NCBI GenBank assembly: GCA_033557465.1
Contig: JAWIIG010000025.1
Span: 5,327,001-5,391,000 of the forward strand
Source: Ichthyophis bannanicus
Lineage: Eukaryota > Chordata > Amphibia > Gymnophiona > Ichthyophiidae
Length of the DNA stretch: 64,000 nt
Direction of reading: 5' to 3'
Below, piece after piece: positions 1-9,684 of the stretch; within the stretch, counting starts at the first letter, position 1; each line of letters begins with the position of its first letter. Position numbers and translations under genes: made by a program. The notes beneath the pieces were generated by a model. The model saw only the letters and a list, made by a program, of their open reading frames with translations, had not been told where the DNA came from and did not search any database.

Positions 1-72
1 TCGCCAACCAAGAGACCTAAACCTGTTAAACCACAGCCAGCTCCACAGCCCCAACCTGGGGCTAGCTTTTGA
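1..72 (+). pseudogene. C-terminal end of DIRS gag-like ORF (copy A)
   Basis: The last 23 codons read a Pro/Gln/Lys-rich tail ending in GASF followed by TGA at 70-72. The same tail (QPGGSF, QPPQGF, QSLPPQGL) closes gag in the other copies of the window, just upstream of pol. The Lys/Pro/Gln richness fits a nucleic-acid-binding gag tail, which is inference. The rest of the gene is outside the window. Confidence 0.7.
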
Positions 73-1954
73 TGATTTCCTAGAGAGCATTGCCACTCTT
101 CCCCTTAAGGAACCCCAGCCTTCTCACATTGCGGGCAGGCTGGTCCATTTTGCCCACAGGTGCTCTACTGGTCATTCTCGAGGTCTACCTGCTCCACTTT
201 GCCCAGTTACCTCCTCCCTTCTTTCCAGGGGAGTAGCCTCTAGACCCTCTCCATCAGAATCTATTGGTACAGAAAGTCACCACCCTTCTGAAAGAGGATG
301 CCATAGAACTTTTTCCCTGTGCACAAAAAAGATTAGGGTTTTACTCCTGGTACTTCCTTATTCCCAAAAGGTCAGGGGAGTTCTGTCCCATTCTAGATCT
401 CTGGAACCTAAACAAGTTCCTACTACGAGAGACATTTAAGATGGTTTCTCTAGGAACGCTACTGCCCTACCTTCAGAGGAATGATTGGCTCTGTTCTCTA
501 GATCTGAAGGATGCATACACTCATATCCTCATCTACCCGTCTCACAGGCAATATCTTCGCTTCATGTTCGACAGTGGACATTACCAGTACTGTCCTGCCC
601 TTCGGGCTGGCTCCGCCCCAAGGGTGTTCACGAAATGTCTAGCAGTAGTTGCGGTCTACCTCCACACCCTAGACCTTTTCATCTTCCTTTACTTAGACGA
701 CTGCTTCATTAGGGGTGACTCGCCACAGATGGTGCATCGCTCTGTTCAATGCACCATCATGGTGCTAGAACATTTTGATTTTGTCATAAACTTTCCAAAG
801 TCGCACCTTTCTCCCACTCAGAAACTGGAATTCATAGGTGCCCTTCTCGACACAACTCAGGCTCAAACTTTTCTGCCCAAGGACTGTCTCAAACTCCTCA
901 CAGAATTAGCAGGCGGCATTCAGTGCAGCCATCGCACCATGGCGCGAGGCATGCTTCATCTCCTCGGTCACATGGCCTTCAAAGTCCATGTCATTCCCTA
1001 TGCTTGTCTCCACATGCGCCACGCGTAGTGGACCCTCTTCTCACAGTGGAGACGAGTGATGGGTCATCTCCGAGACAGATTGGTGATCACCCCATTTCTG
1101 GCATACTCGCTTCAGTGGTGACTCCCTCCTCAAAACCTTTTCATAGGGTTACTTCTCAGATGCCTCCACCTCAACAGACCCTCACTACTGATGCATCCAA
1201 ACATGGCTGGAGAGCTCATCTGGATGGCCTGGGCACACAGGGCCTCTGATTTCAACAAGAAGCCTCCATTCAAATCAACTTCCTGGAGTTGAGGGCAATA
1301 ACTAAAGCCCTTGGGGTGTTTTTGCCAGCAGTTATCACATCAATCAATCCTGCTTCATATGGACAACCAAGTTGCCATGTTTTGTGTCAACAGAGCAGCA
1401 CGCACTCTCTCCTCCTCTGCGAGGAGGCGATCTGCCTGTGGAACTTTGCCCTAGCTCATGGAATGCTTCTCAAAGCCATTTACCTTCTGGGAGAGCAGAA
1501 TGTTCTCGCAGACAGTCTGGTTCTCCGACCTCACGAGTGGACTCTTCACCAGGGAGCAGTTGCTTGTATCTTCCAACTCTGGGGAATCCCGCAGATCGAC
1601 CTTTTTGCCACTCCGCTAAATGCTCAGGTCCTATTCTGCTCCAGGTTGCTGTCTCTACAACATCAAGCCCCGAATGCTTTCCTCCTTCATTGGGGAAAGG
1701 GTCTGTTATACATTTACCTGCCCATTCCCCTGATAGCCAAAACACTGTTCAAATTGCAGGCCGACAGAGGCACCATAATCCTGGTATCCCTATTCTGGCC
1801 CCGACAACCGTGGTTTCCCCTGCTTCTTCATCTAGCTCAGCATCGGCCTCTTCATCTGGGATGCACACCAGACCTGATCTCACAGGATCAGGGAGTGTTA
1901 CTCCATCCCAATATCTGGGCGCTCCTCCTGATGGCTTGGCTGAGGAGAGGGTAG
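73..1954 (+). pseudogene. Degraded DIRS pol: reverse transcriptase, RNase H, methyltransferase-like (copy A)
   Basis: Reverse transcriptase is readable at 264-1028, with a FLIPK-like motif, LDLKDAYTHIL and the active-site motif YLDD (in FLYLDDCFIRG). The frame then stops. RNase H is picked up in another frame at about 1185-1520 with TTDAS, NFLELRAI and VLADSLV. The methyltransferase-like stretch is at about 1590-1830, with QIDLFATPLNA, NAFLLHWGKG and PIPLIAKTLFKL. At least three frame changes and several stops separate these parts, so no enzyme can be made. The family role is copying the element RNA; here only the fossil remains. Confidence 0.8.
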
Positions 1955-2985
1955 TACTTTCAGACCTGAATTTACAAGATGCCGTTAAGGACATCGTTCT
2001 GGCATCCCAGAAGGACTCCACGTGACGCACGTATGCCTTTAAATGGTGCCGGTTCACAATCTGGTTTGCTCAACACATCCTCAACCCCTTTGTGTCCAGT
2101 AGAGAGTCTTCTACTATATCTCCTCCACCTCTCATCTATGGGTCTCAAAACTAGTTACATTCATGTCCACCTCTGTGCCATTTCAGCTTCTCATTGGGGG
2201 ATTGATGGAAAACCCGTTTCCAGACATCCATTGGTAGCCTGCCTCATGCATGGTCTCCTATTGACTCAGCTACCAATTCGGCACCCACCTGTCCCCTGGG
2301 ACCTCAACGTGGTTCTTGCTCAACCACTCAAACCTCCTCCATTTGAGCCTCTCGGCACTGCCTCCCTCATATTTCGTACTTGGAAGGTCTCTTTCCTAGT
2401 TGCGCTCAGCTCAGCTTGCCGGGTCAGCGAACTACAAGCCTTAGTGCCTTATGCAAGTTTTCGCCATGACAGGGTGGTCCTGAAAAAGCATCCATGTTTC
2501 CTTCCAAAGGTTGTCTTTTCTTTCCATCTCAACCAGTCAGTAATTCTTCTGATATTTTTTCCCAAGTCATATGCATATCAGGCTGAGGCAGCACTTCATA
2601 CCCTAGACTGCAAACGAGCATTAGCTTATTACCTTGACAGAACCAAGGCACATCACAAATTCTCAGTTATTCATTTCTTTTGACCCTAGTTACCTTGATC
2701 TTCCTGTGACTAAACGTGCTCGCTCTTTTTGGATAGCAGACTGCATATCCTTTGCATACACTCAGGAAGGTCTGACATTAGAGGGTCATGTAACCGCTCA
2801 CAATGTCCAAGCCATGGCCATATCTGTAGCCCATTTATTTATACTCTGTCTCCATAACAGAGATCTGCCATGCTGCTACATGGCCCTCCATTCATATCTT
2901 TGCAGCCCATTACTGTCTGGACAAGGACTCTCGTAAGGACAGTGACTTTGGCCAAGCGGTTCTCCGGCACCTCTTAGGGATTTAG
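1955..2985 (+). pseudogene. Degraded tyrosine recombinase (copy A)
   Basis: The N-terminal part shows YLLHLSSMGLKT and VPWDLNVVL. The catalytic core shows SACRVSELQAL (first catalytic Arg kept), HTLDCKRALAYYL, and then, after a frameshift near 2650, the box II region TAHNVQAM. In all better copies box II is HNVR, so here Arg is replaced by Gln (CAA at 2808-2810). The AHYCLDKDS motif with the expected nucleophile Tyr is still readable in a third frame at about 2908-2940. The recombinase would insert a circular DNA copy of the element; this one is dead. Confidence 0.8.
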
Positions 2986-3150
2986 CTACATCTCCTTCCC
3001 TCTGTTTATCCAGACTACTGACTCGAGGGGGGTGTACTGGGGCTGCCGAGTCTCCTAGATCCCCTGGACTCCATGTTCTTCTTCAACGTTTTTTTCCCAT
3101 TTATATTGGACCCTGCTCCTCGCCGTTTTTTCCAGTAGCCCGGAGCTAGG

Positions 3151-3255
3151 GAGTCTCATATGTGAAAACTGCATTCCTGCTTGTTCTTGGAGATAGCGTA
3201 GTTACTCACCTGTAACAAGTGATCTCCGGGAACAGCAGGAATCAGTCTTCACAAC
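3151..3255 (+). repeat. Internal complementary region of DIRS copy A
   Basis: The segment holds the reverse complement of a left end (CATATGTGAAAACTGCATTCCTGC...TTGGAGAT in pieces) joined directly to the reverse complement of a right end (AGCGTAGTTACTCACCTGTAAC). This is the circle-junction complement known from DIRS-1, thought to template the complete ends during circular DNA synthesis. Confidence 0.7.
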
Positions 3256-3346
3256 CTGCTCTCCTCCCCAAGGAGTTGTAGGGGGTTTTTTTTGGGGGGG
3301 GGGGTCCTTTTTTCTCAGCTATATATCTCACTGAGGAAATTCACTG

Positions 3347-3513
3347 GGAAGGTGGGAATGCATGCACACATGTGCAGAGGGATGCTTCCAAACACTTCCT
3401 ATTGGATGCTGGGGAGTGTTTCCACGCGAGCTCTGTCAGGGATGTCACCCGTATGTAAAGACTGATTCCTGCTGTTCCCAGAGATAACCTGTTATAGGTG
3501 AGTAACTACACTT
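3347..3513 (+). repeat. Right inverted terminal repeat of DIRS copy A
   Basis: This stretch is a diverged reverse complement of the left ends at 16587, 21403, 41368 and 50202, with recognisable ATGCTGGGGAGTGTTTCC, GCTCTGTCAGGGATG and GATTCCTGCTGTTCCC blocks. The short right-only extension GAGTAACTAC closes the element. Confidence 0.7.
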
Positions 3514-3889
3514 TATCTCCTTGGCTGAGAGAACTAATTTGAAAGCAGCCAGTTGTTTTAGCCTAGCTTTCTCAGTCATCAAATGCAGGGGCGGCCCAAG
3601 GGGGGTGCGGGGCCATGTGCGGAGATTAATTGCGGGGCCTCATTTGCATAGGTAGCCTCATTTGCATAAATATTTGCGTACTGTTAACATGCATTTTTAG
3701 TAAACCTGCTTCTTAATGAGTGTCTGGATAAAGAAAGACTAATAGATTTCTATGTTACTATATTCCAGTGCCAACCGCCAGGCCCATTTAGAACTCATAG
3801 CAAATCCACCATATAACAGCTCTGCCAGGACTCACAAAGCACCAAACCCTACCTATCAAAAGGCAACACTGCAAATATTAAACCAATAC

Positions 3890-4195
3890 ATCTGGAGTGG
3901 AGTGGAGTGGCCTAGTGGTTGGGGCAAGGTACTTCAGGCTGGAAGGTCGGGGGTTCAAATCCCACTAGAGGACAGCAACCTTGGGCCGGAAGGACTGGGG
4001 TTTCTAGTCCCACAGGTGCTCATTGTGGTCTTGGGCAAGCCACTTAACCCTCCATAGCCTATGTTCCCTGTAAAATAGTTATCTCCAAGTTATAATGCCC
4101 TGTTCAATGTAATTTCAGTTTGTTCAATGTAAACCACACTGGTGCAGAATAGCGCGGTATATAAGAGAATATAAATAAATAAATAAAATAAAAAA
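3890..4195 (+). repeat. tRNA-derived SINE with L2-like 3' tail
   Basis: A tRNA-like head (GGCCTAGTGGTTGGGGCAAG as box A region, GGGGTTCAAATCCCAC as box B) is followed by GGGCAAGCCACTTAACCCTCC. The 3' tail is TGTAAACCACACTGG...GCGGTATATAAGAG and an AAATAAAT run. It interrupts the outer hAT element between CCAATAC and CTCAGAGAATA, which are adjacent in the inner hAT copy apart from a few bases. The same family is found at 35221-35543 (minus) and 56706-56989 (plus). Confidence 0.8.
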
Positions 4196-5120
4196 TCTCA
4201 GAGAATACCAGTGCATCTCCTACTGGGGAAAGAGAACAAGTGACACTGTCAAATAGAAACTACATGAACAGAATACCTCAGCTTGGTTAAAATGCAGAAC
4301 ATAGACCGTCACCAAAGAACAAGGGATCACAATTTAGAAATAGGAAGACAATAATTAAACTGGGAACCCCAAAAGCCAAACTTGGGATGTATAACAACAC
4401 TGGAGAAATAAAACTATAAATTAATTTCCTCTTGTACTAAACAAAACACAAAAGACGTTAACTATGCACATTTCCGAGAGCTGATATATTCCAGTTAATA
4501 AATTCAAAATAAAAAAGTATTTTTCTACCTTTTGTTGCTTGTGCATGTTCTTTTTCAGTTGCAATTGCTCCAGTCAGGGATGGCCCAAGGGGGGTGCGGG
4601 GCCATGTGCCGAGACGCAGTGTGGGGCCTCATTTGCATAAATATTTGCATAATGTTACCATACACTAACTTTTAGTAAACATGCCTCTTAATGAATATAT
4701 GGATAAAGAAAGACTAAAAGATTTCTACATTGCTATAATCCAATACCAACCCCCAGGCACATTAGGAACTACTACAAACACTGCCCATTTAGAACCCATA
4801 GCAAACCCGCCGTATCCTAACAGCACTACCAGGACTCACAAAGCACCATACCCTACCTATCAAAAGGCAACACTGCAAATATTAAGCCAATACTTTTCAG
4901 AGAATAATAATACATGACCTACTGGGGAAAGAGAGCAAGTGGCAATGTCAAATAGGAATTATATAAACAGAATACCTCAGCTCAGTTACGCATGCAGAAC
5001 ATAAACCATCACCAAACAAGGAATCACAATTTAGAAACAGGAAGACAATAATTAAACTGGGAACCCCAAAAGCCAAACTTGGAATGTACAACACTGTAGA
5101 AATAAAACCATAAATTAATT

Positions 5121-5327
5121 TAATTTTAATTTATCTAATGTATATATAATTATGTATAATTATGTAGATAGTTATCCCCAGTTTACACCCAGTTTATCCT
5201 CCCTGTTATCTGTAAACCTAGATCAGTCATGTACTGACAGGTATGTTGTTGTTCAATGTAAACCGCACTGATGATGAATAGTGCGGTATATAAAAAATGT
5301 TAAATAAATAAAAATAAATAAATAAAT
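5121..5327 (+). repeat. 5'-truncated SINE/L2-like tail in the inner hAT element
   Basis: This segment is absent at the matching place in the outer hAT copy (between ATAAATTAATTT and ACTAAACAA). It ends with the shared retroposon tail TTCAATGTAAACCGCACTGA, GTGCGGTATATAAAAA and AAATAAATAAATAA. No tRNA head is left, so it may come from the SINE or the parent LINE. Confidence 0.65.
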
Positions 5328-5759
5328 ACTAAACAAGGAGCAGACGTTAATGATGCACATTTCCCAGAGCTGACATATTCCAGTTAATAAATTCAAAATA
5401 AAGAGAGATTTTTCTATCTTTTGTGCATTTTTTTTCAGTGGCAATTGCTCCAGCCACTTTCTTCTGGTTTCTTCATGTCTTCTGCTAACTCTCCATCGTC
5501 TACTGTCCATTTGTCCTTTCTTCTCTCTTCTAGTTTTTTTCCATCCTCTCTCTACATCTTCTTTAACATACTAATCTTTCTCCTTTTGCTCTTTCCTCAT
5601 TCCTATTTCATCCACTCAAATTTTACCCCTCCATCCTCAGTCCCCACTTACTCTCCCAGTATCCGGCCAATTGTAGATTTGTCTTCCCTCCCACACAAAA
5701 TATTTTTTCCCTCTCCATTTCACTCTCCCAGCTCCATCCCATTCTAATCCTCCCCCAAC

Positions 5760-7000
5760 ATCAGTTCCCTTCTAGTTCCAGCCCCACCCAGCATCCGCTC
5801 CCTTCTAGTCCCCGCATCAGCCCATTTCCAGTCCTAGCCCCCCGTCAGCCCATTTCCAATCCTATCCCAGCCCCCCATCAACTCATTTTTAGTCCTTTCC
5901 TAGCCCCACCATCAGCCCATGTCAAATCGTAGCTCCCCTCCACTCAGCCCATTTCCAATCCAAGCCCCCCATGAGCCTACTTCCAATTCTAGCCCCTCCA
6001 TGAGTCCATTTCAATTCAAGCCCCCACCACAGCACATTTCCAATCTTGCACCCCCCAACAGCCCATTTCCAATCTTGCACCCCCAACAGCCCATTTCCAG
6101 TCCTATTCTAGCCCCTCCATAAACCCATTTCCTGTCCTAGCCCCCCCCACTCAACCCATTTCCAGTCCTAGCTCCCTCCCCTCACAGCACATTTCCATTC
6201 CAAGCCCCCATCCCCATCAGCTATATGCAGTTCAAGCCCCCCTTCCACTCAGCCGATTTCCAGTCCTAGCAACCCCCCAGCCCATTACCAGTCCTAGCCC
6301 CCCCATAGCCCATTACCAGTCCTAGCCCCCCCATAGCCCATTACCAGTCCTATCCCCCCATCAGCCCACTTCCAGTCCTATCCCCCCCATCAGCCCACTT
6401 CCAGTCTTACCCCCCACAGTCCATTACCAGTCCTAACGCCCCCAACAGCCCACTTGTAGTCTTAGCCCCCCCATAGCTCACCAGTCCTAACACCCCCATA
6501 GCCCATTACCAGTCCTAATGCCCCCATCAGCCCACTTGTAGTCTTAAGCCCCCATCAGCTCACTTGTAGTCTTAGCCCCCCCATAGCCCATTACCAGTCC
6601 TACCCCTCCATCAGCCCATTACCAGTCCTAACGCCCCCAACAGCCCACTTGTAGTCTTAGCCCCCCCATAGCTCACCAGTCCTAACACCCCCATAGCCCA
6701 TTACCAGTCCTAATGCCCCCATCAGCCCACTTCCAGTCCTAACCCCCCCATCAGTCCACATGTAGTCTTAGCCCCCCCATAGCCCATTACCAGTCCTAAC
6801 CCCACCACAGCCCATTACCAGTCCTAACCCCCCCATCAGTCCACTTGTAGTCTTAGCCCCCCCATATCCCATTACCAGTCCTAACCCCCCCATCAGCCCA
6901 CTTGCCGACTTGTAGTCTTAGCCCCATCATAGCCCATTACCAGTCCTAACCCCCTCCCCCCATAGCCCATTACCAGTCCTAACCCCCTCCCCCCCCATCA
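5760..7000. repeat. C-rich minisatellite in the inner hAT element
   Basis: Imperfect units of roughly 25-30 bp follow the pattern CCCATTACCAGTCCTAACCC plus a C run and ATCAG/ATAG. Units become more uniform towards 6270-7000. A higher-order repeat of several units starting near 6422 recurs near 6617. The long open frames across this block are a by-product of the stop-poor C-rich repeat and are not genes. Confidence 0.85.
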
Positions 7001-7034
7001 ACCCAGCTAAGTTTAAAAAAAAACAAAAAAACAC

Positions 7035-7395
7035 AAACCGGCTGCAGCTGCTGCCATGGCAGCGGCAGAATCGACCATCCCGCGGGAGCCCCCCTGCCCT
7101 GCAGAGTCCTCCATGCGGCCTCAGCTCCCTCAGCGCGGGCTTTTCAGAGCTGCGAGAAGGGAGAGTTTCCCTTTCTCGTGGCTCTGTTAATCCCGCTGCG
7201 GGGCTGATGGGAAATCCCATCAGCCCCGCGGCAGGATTAGCAGAGCCGCGAGAGGAGAAGCTCTCTCTTCACGCGGCTCTGACAGCCGACACTGAGACTG
7301 CATGGAGAACTCTGCAGGGCAGGGGGGGGCCCCGCGGGGTGGTCGATTCTGCCGCTGCCACAGCAGCAGTGGCAGCAGCAGCAGCCGGTTTGTGT
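7035..7395. repeat. Subterminal long palindrome of the inner hAT element
   Basis: Two GC-rich arms meet near 7210 (GGGGCTGATGGG and CCCATCAGCCCC). Inner blocks such as GGATTAGCAGAGCCGCGAG pair with CTCGTGGCTCTGTTAATCC, and the outer blocks GCCGCTGCCACAGCAGC and GCTGCCATGGCAGCGGC also pair. A second small hairpin follows at about 7418-7480 (CAGGGCCCTGAAACACAGGGCCCTG). The DNA or RNA could fold into a long stem. Confidence 0.75.
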
Positions 7396-7869
7396 TTTTT
7401 AAACCTAGCTGGGCTGATGCAAGATGTTTTTTGCGCAGGGCCCTGAAACACAGGGCCCTGTGCAAAAAACATTCTTGCTCAATGGACGGGCCGGCCCTGG
7501 CTCCATTCACTTTCTTCTGGTTTCTTTGTGTCTTCTGCGAGCTATCCATTTGTCCTTTCTTCTCTTTTAGATTTTTTTCCAAATTTTTTCTCTATTTGCT
7601 TTAACATACTGATCTTTCCCCTTTTGCTCTTTCCCCCATTTCTTTCCTTATTCCTTTATCATCCACTCAAATTTCACCCTTCCATTTTCAATCTCCACTT
7701 ACTCTTCCAATACCCGGCCCATCGTAGACTTTTCTTCCCTCCCACACAAAATATCTTTTCCCCTCTCCATTCTCATTCCCCATCCCTTTCTAGTCCTCCC
7801 CAAAATCAGCTCCTTTATAGTTTTAGACCCACCCAGCATCTGCCCCCTTCTAGTCCCAGTCTCCCAAGC

Positions 7870-8345
7870 TTCCACATCAGCCCATTTCCAGTCCTAGCCC
7901 CCCATATGCTTTTTTCCAGTCCCCCATCAGCCCATTTCCACTCCAAGCTCCCCCATCAGCCAATTTCCAATCCTAGCCCCCTTGTCAGCCCACTTTGTCC
8001 TATTCCAGCCCCCATCAGCCCATTTCCAGTCCTAATCCAGCTCTTCATCAGCCCATTTCCAATCCAAGTTCCCCCCCCCACCATCACAGCCCATTTCGTC
8101 CATTCCCCCTCCCCCACCATCACAGCCCATTTCCAATCCTATCCCCCATCACAGCCCATTTGCAGTCCGTTCCCCCCCATCGCAGCCCAATTGCATTCCG
8201 TTCCCCCCCCCATCACAACCCATTTCCAGTCCATTCCTCCCCACCATCACAACCCATTTGCAGTCCTATCCCCCCCTCACCATCACAGCCCACTTGCAGT
8301 CCGTTCCCCCCCCCATCACAGTCCATCCAGTCCTAGCCACCACCC
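7870..8345. repeat. C-rich minisatellite in the outer hAT element
   Basis: Imperfect units such as ATCACAGCCCATTTGCAGTC followed by a C run are repeated about 15 times. Sequence and position match the array of the inner copy, so the array belongs to the transposon family and expands within copies. Confidence 0.8.
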
Positions 8346-8384
8346 CCCCCCCCACCACCACCACCCTCTGAAGAGCCCCGCGCC

Positions 8385-8690
8385 GTCTAAGGGGCTGCAG
8401 AGGGAGCCAGGGAAGCCTGCGTGAGGCCCCGGCTCCCTCTGCTCCCTCTGCTCAGCCGCCAGCGTGAAGAGCCTTTACCTTCATGCTGGTGGCTGTTTCA
8501 ATGAAGCCGCGAATGCCGGGAAAGGTTAAAGGAAATGCCCTTTAACCTTTACTGCTTTCCCGGCATTTGCGGCTTCATTGAAACAGCTGCCAGCGTGAAA
8601 GAAAAGACTTTTCACGCTGGCGGCTGAGCAGAGGGAGCCGGGGCCTCGTGTGGGCTTCCCCGGCTCCCTTTGCAGCTGTCCATTGAGCGA
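8385..8690. repeat. Subterminal long palindrome of the outer hAT element
   Basis: Arms centred near 8540 pair over more than 100 bases: GCAGAGGGAGCCGGGGCC with GGCCCCGGCTCCCTCTGC, CAGCCGCCAGCGTGAA with TTCACGCTGGCGGCTG, and AATGAAGCCGCGAATGCC with GGCATTTGCGGCTTCATT. Its sequence differs from the palindrome of the inner copy although both sit in the same place before the right end. A hairpin with GAGCGAGAATG/ TTGTCGCTC closes the element. Confidence 0.75.
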
Positions 8691-8778
8691 GAATGTGGTT
8701 CGCGTGGAGCCCCCTGAAGAATGGAGCCCTGTGCGAACAATATTGTCGCTCAATGGACAAGCCGGCCCTGATCAAATG

Positions 8779-9083
8779 TTAAAACTAAGCACCAATCTAG
8801 TTGGCTAGGAGAGAGAAATAAACAAACAGCCATCTGTTTAAATTATTCATTAAGAAGACACTTCCGCAATAACTTTCTTGTAACAGTTATTTACTCCCAG
8901 GTCTGTGGTACTTGTTCCTTCTCATCTGTTGAATCTCTTGATTTCAAACAAAAAATTTCTACTTGTGGAGGTTGTATAGCACTAATAGAGCTAATTCAAG
9001 CCAAAAAGATTACTTTAATAAATAAACCAATCGATTGATTAAAAATTCATAGGCATTCCAAGGCTATAGCAAACTGCCTAGGC
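8779..9083. other. Unassigned sequence between two DNA transposons
   Basis: AT-rich sequence with no recognisable repeat, coding frame or splice-flanked segment. It continues the host DNA in which the outer hAT element landed. Confidence 0.5.
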
Positions 9084-9602
9084 CAGTGGTTCCTAGAACT
9101 TTATTGGGGGGACTCCCGAGCCAATCAGTTTTTCAGGATAACCCATAGAAACAGAGAAACATGACAGCAGAAAAAGACCACTATGGCCTGTCTAGTCTGT
9201 CCTTACATATCAGCTACTACAATAGTTCCCTTTTTTTCCTTTAGAGATGATCTGTGTTTGTCCCATGCTTTTTTGAATTCAGATACTGTCCTCATCTATT
9301 ACCACCTCCATTGGGAGACTATTCCACGCATCTACCACTTTTTCCGTAAAGAAATATTTCCGCATATTACTCCTGAGTCTATCCCCTTTCACCCTCATCC
9401 TATGTTCCCTTGTAGCAGAGCTTGTTTTCAATCAAAAGAGGCTCTCCTGTGCATTTCTGCATTTATCCCTTGTGAATATGCAGGAGAGAAATTTTGCTTG
9501 CAATAGAGGCAGTGCATCAATATCTATTTCATAAATATTCATTGGGATATGCGGAAAATCTGACTGGCTGGGCATGCCCCAGGAAAGGTTTGGGATCTAC
9601 TG
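9084..9602. mobile_element. hAT-type MITE interrupted by a CR1 fragment
   Basis: The left arm CAGTGGTTCCTAGAAC...GAGCCAATCAG and the right arm CTGACTGGCTGGGCATG...GGGATCTACTG are inverted relative to each other. The ends are of the CAG...CTG hAT type. The flanking 8-mers GCCTAGGC (9076-9083) and GCGTAGAC (9603-9610) agree at six of eight positions. Between the arms lie the usual AATATGCA/TTTGCTTGCAA core of this MITE and an inserted CR1 piece. A relative is at 62603-62786. Confidence 0.65.
9135..9468 (-). repeat. CR1/L3-like LINE 3' fragment
   Basis: Read on the minus strand, it contains GGATGAAGGTGAAAGG..., the AGGAGTAATATGCGGAAATA block and the TGGTAGATGCGTGGAATA block seen at the 3' end of the CR1 copies at 15236 and 47976. 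The C-terminal reverse-transcriptase tail and 3' UTR are represented; no frame is open. Confidence 0.75.
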
Positions 9603-9624
9603 GCGTAGACTTCGACTTGCTCAG

Positions 9625-9684
9625 AAGGCAGCTAATACATTGCTGACCTTTGCACTAATATACAAGATGATATCAGTTTCTGAG
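9625..9684 (+). CDS. Weak candidate host exon (60 bp)
   Basis: A 20-codon open segment starts after CTTGCTCAG and stops before GAG|GTAAAT. It encodes a stretch with LLTFALIYKMISVSE, and its length is a multiple of three, in phase with the stronger candidate exon at 10403. The acceptor has a poor pyrimidine tract and the segment lies only 23 bases after a MITE end, so chance is quite possible. The host gene was not recognised. Confidence 0.25.

Larger units (their letters stand above)
1..3513 (+). mobile_element. DIRS-type retrotransposon copy A, 5' part outside the window
   Basis: This copy retains the end of gag, a pol region with reverse transcriptase, RNase H and methyltransferase-like segments, a tyrosine recombinase, an internal complementary region and the right inverted repeat. 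The order is the one known for DIRS retrotransposons, which integrate through a recombinase rather than an integrase. Many frameshifts and diverged motifs show that it is an old copy. It ends at about 3513 with a GAGTAACTAC-type terminus like those of the other copies. The left end lies before base 1. Confidence 0.85.
4575..7499. mobile_element. Inner hAT-like element nested in a copy of its own family
   Basis: The left end CAGGGATGGCCCAAGG and right end GGGCCGGCCCTG match those of the outer element. The flanking 8-mers are GCTCCAGT (4567-4574) and GCTCCATT (7500-7507), a target duplication with one change. The body from 4575 to about 5120 is closely similar to 3586-4450 of the outer copy (shared blocks include ACTCACAAAGCACCA and AACTGGGAACCCCAAAAGCC). 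The body after 5450 is similar to 7507 onwards. No transposase gene is visible. Confidence 0.85.
3586..8770. mobile_element. Outer hAT-like non-autonomous DNA transposon with 8-bp target duplication
   Basis: The element begins CAGGGGCGGCCCAAGG and ends in GGGCCGGCTT/AAGCCGGCCCTG, a short imperfect inverted repeat with the CAGGG start typical of hAT elements. It is flanked by an exact 8-bp direct repeat ATCAAATG (3578-3585 and 8771-8778), the target size made by hAT transposases. No transposase ORF is present, so it depended on a partner. It carries a SINE (3890-4195) and a second copy of itself (4575-7499). Without these it would be about 1.9-2.3 kb. Confidence 0.85.

Noticed and set aside
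3586..5460. Simple tandem duplication of a 1-kb block
   Set aside because: The inner block is bounded by hAT ends and an 8-bp flanking duplication, so nested transposition explains it better.
6270..7000. Regular repeats that could suggest a CRISPR array
   Set aside because: Units are head-to-tail without unique spacers, C-rich and within a eukaryotic transposon.
7528..8424. A 298-codon open frame rich in Pro and Ser
   Set aside because: It lies over a C-rich minisatellite and stop-poor transposon sequence. No start context, splice signals or domains support it.
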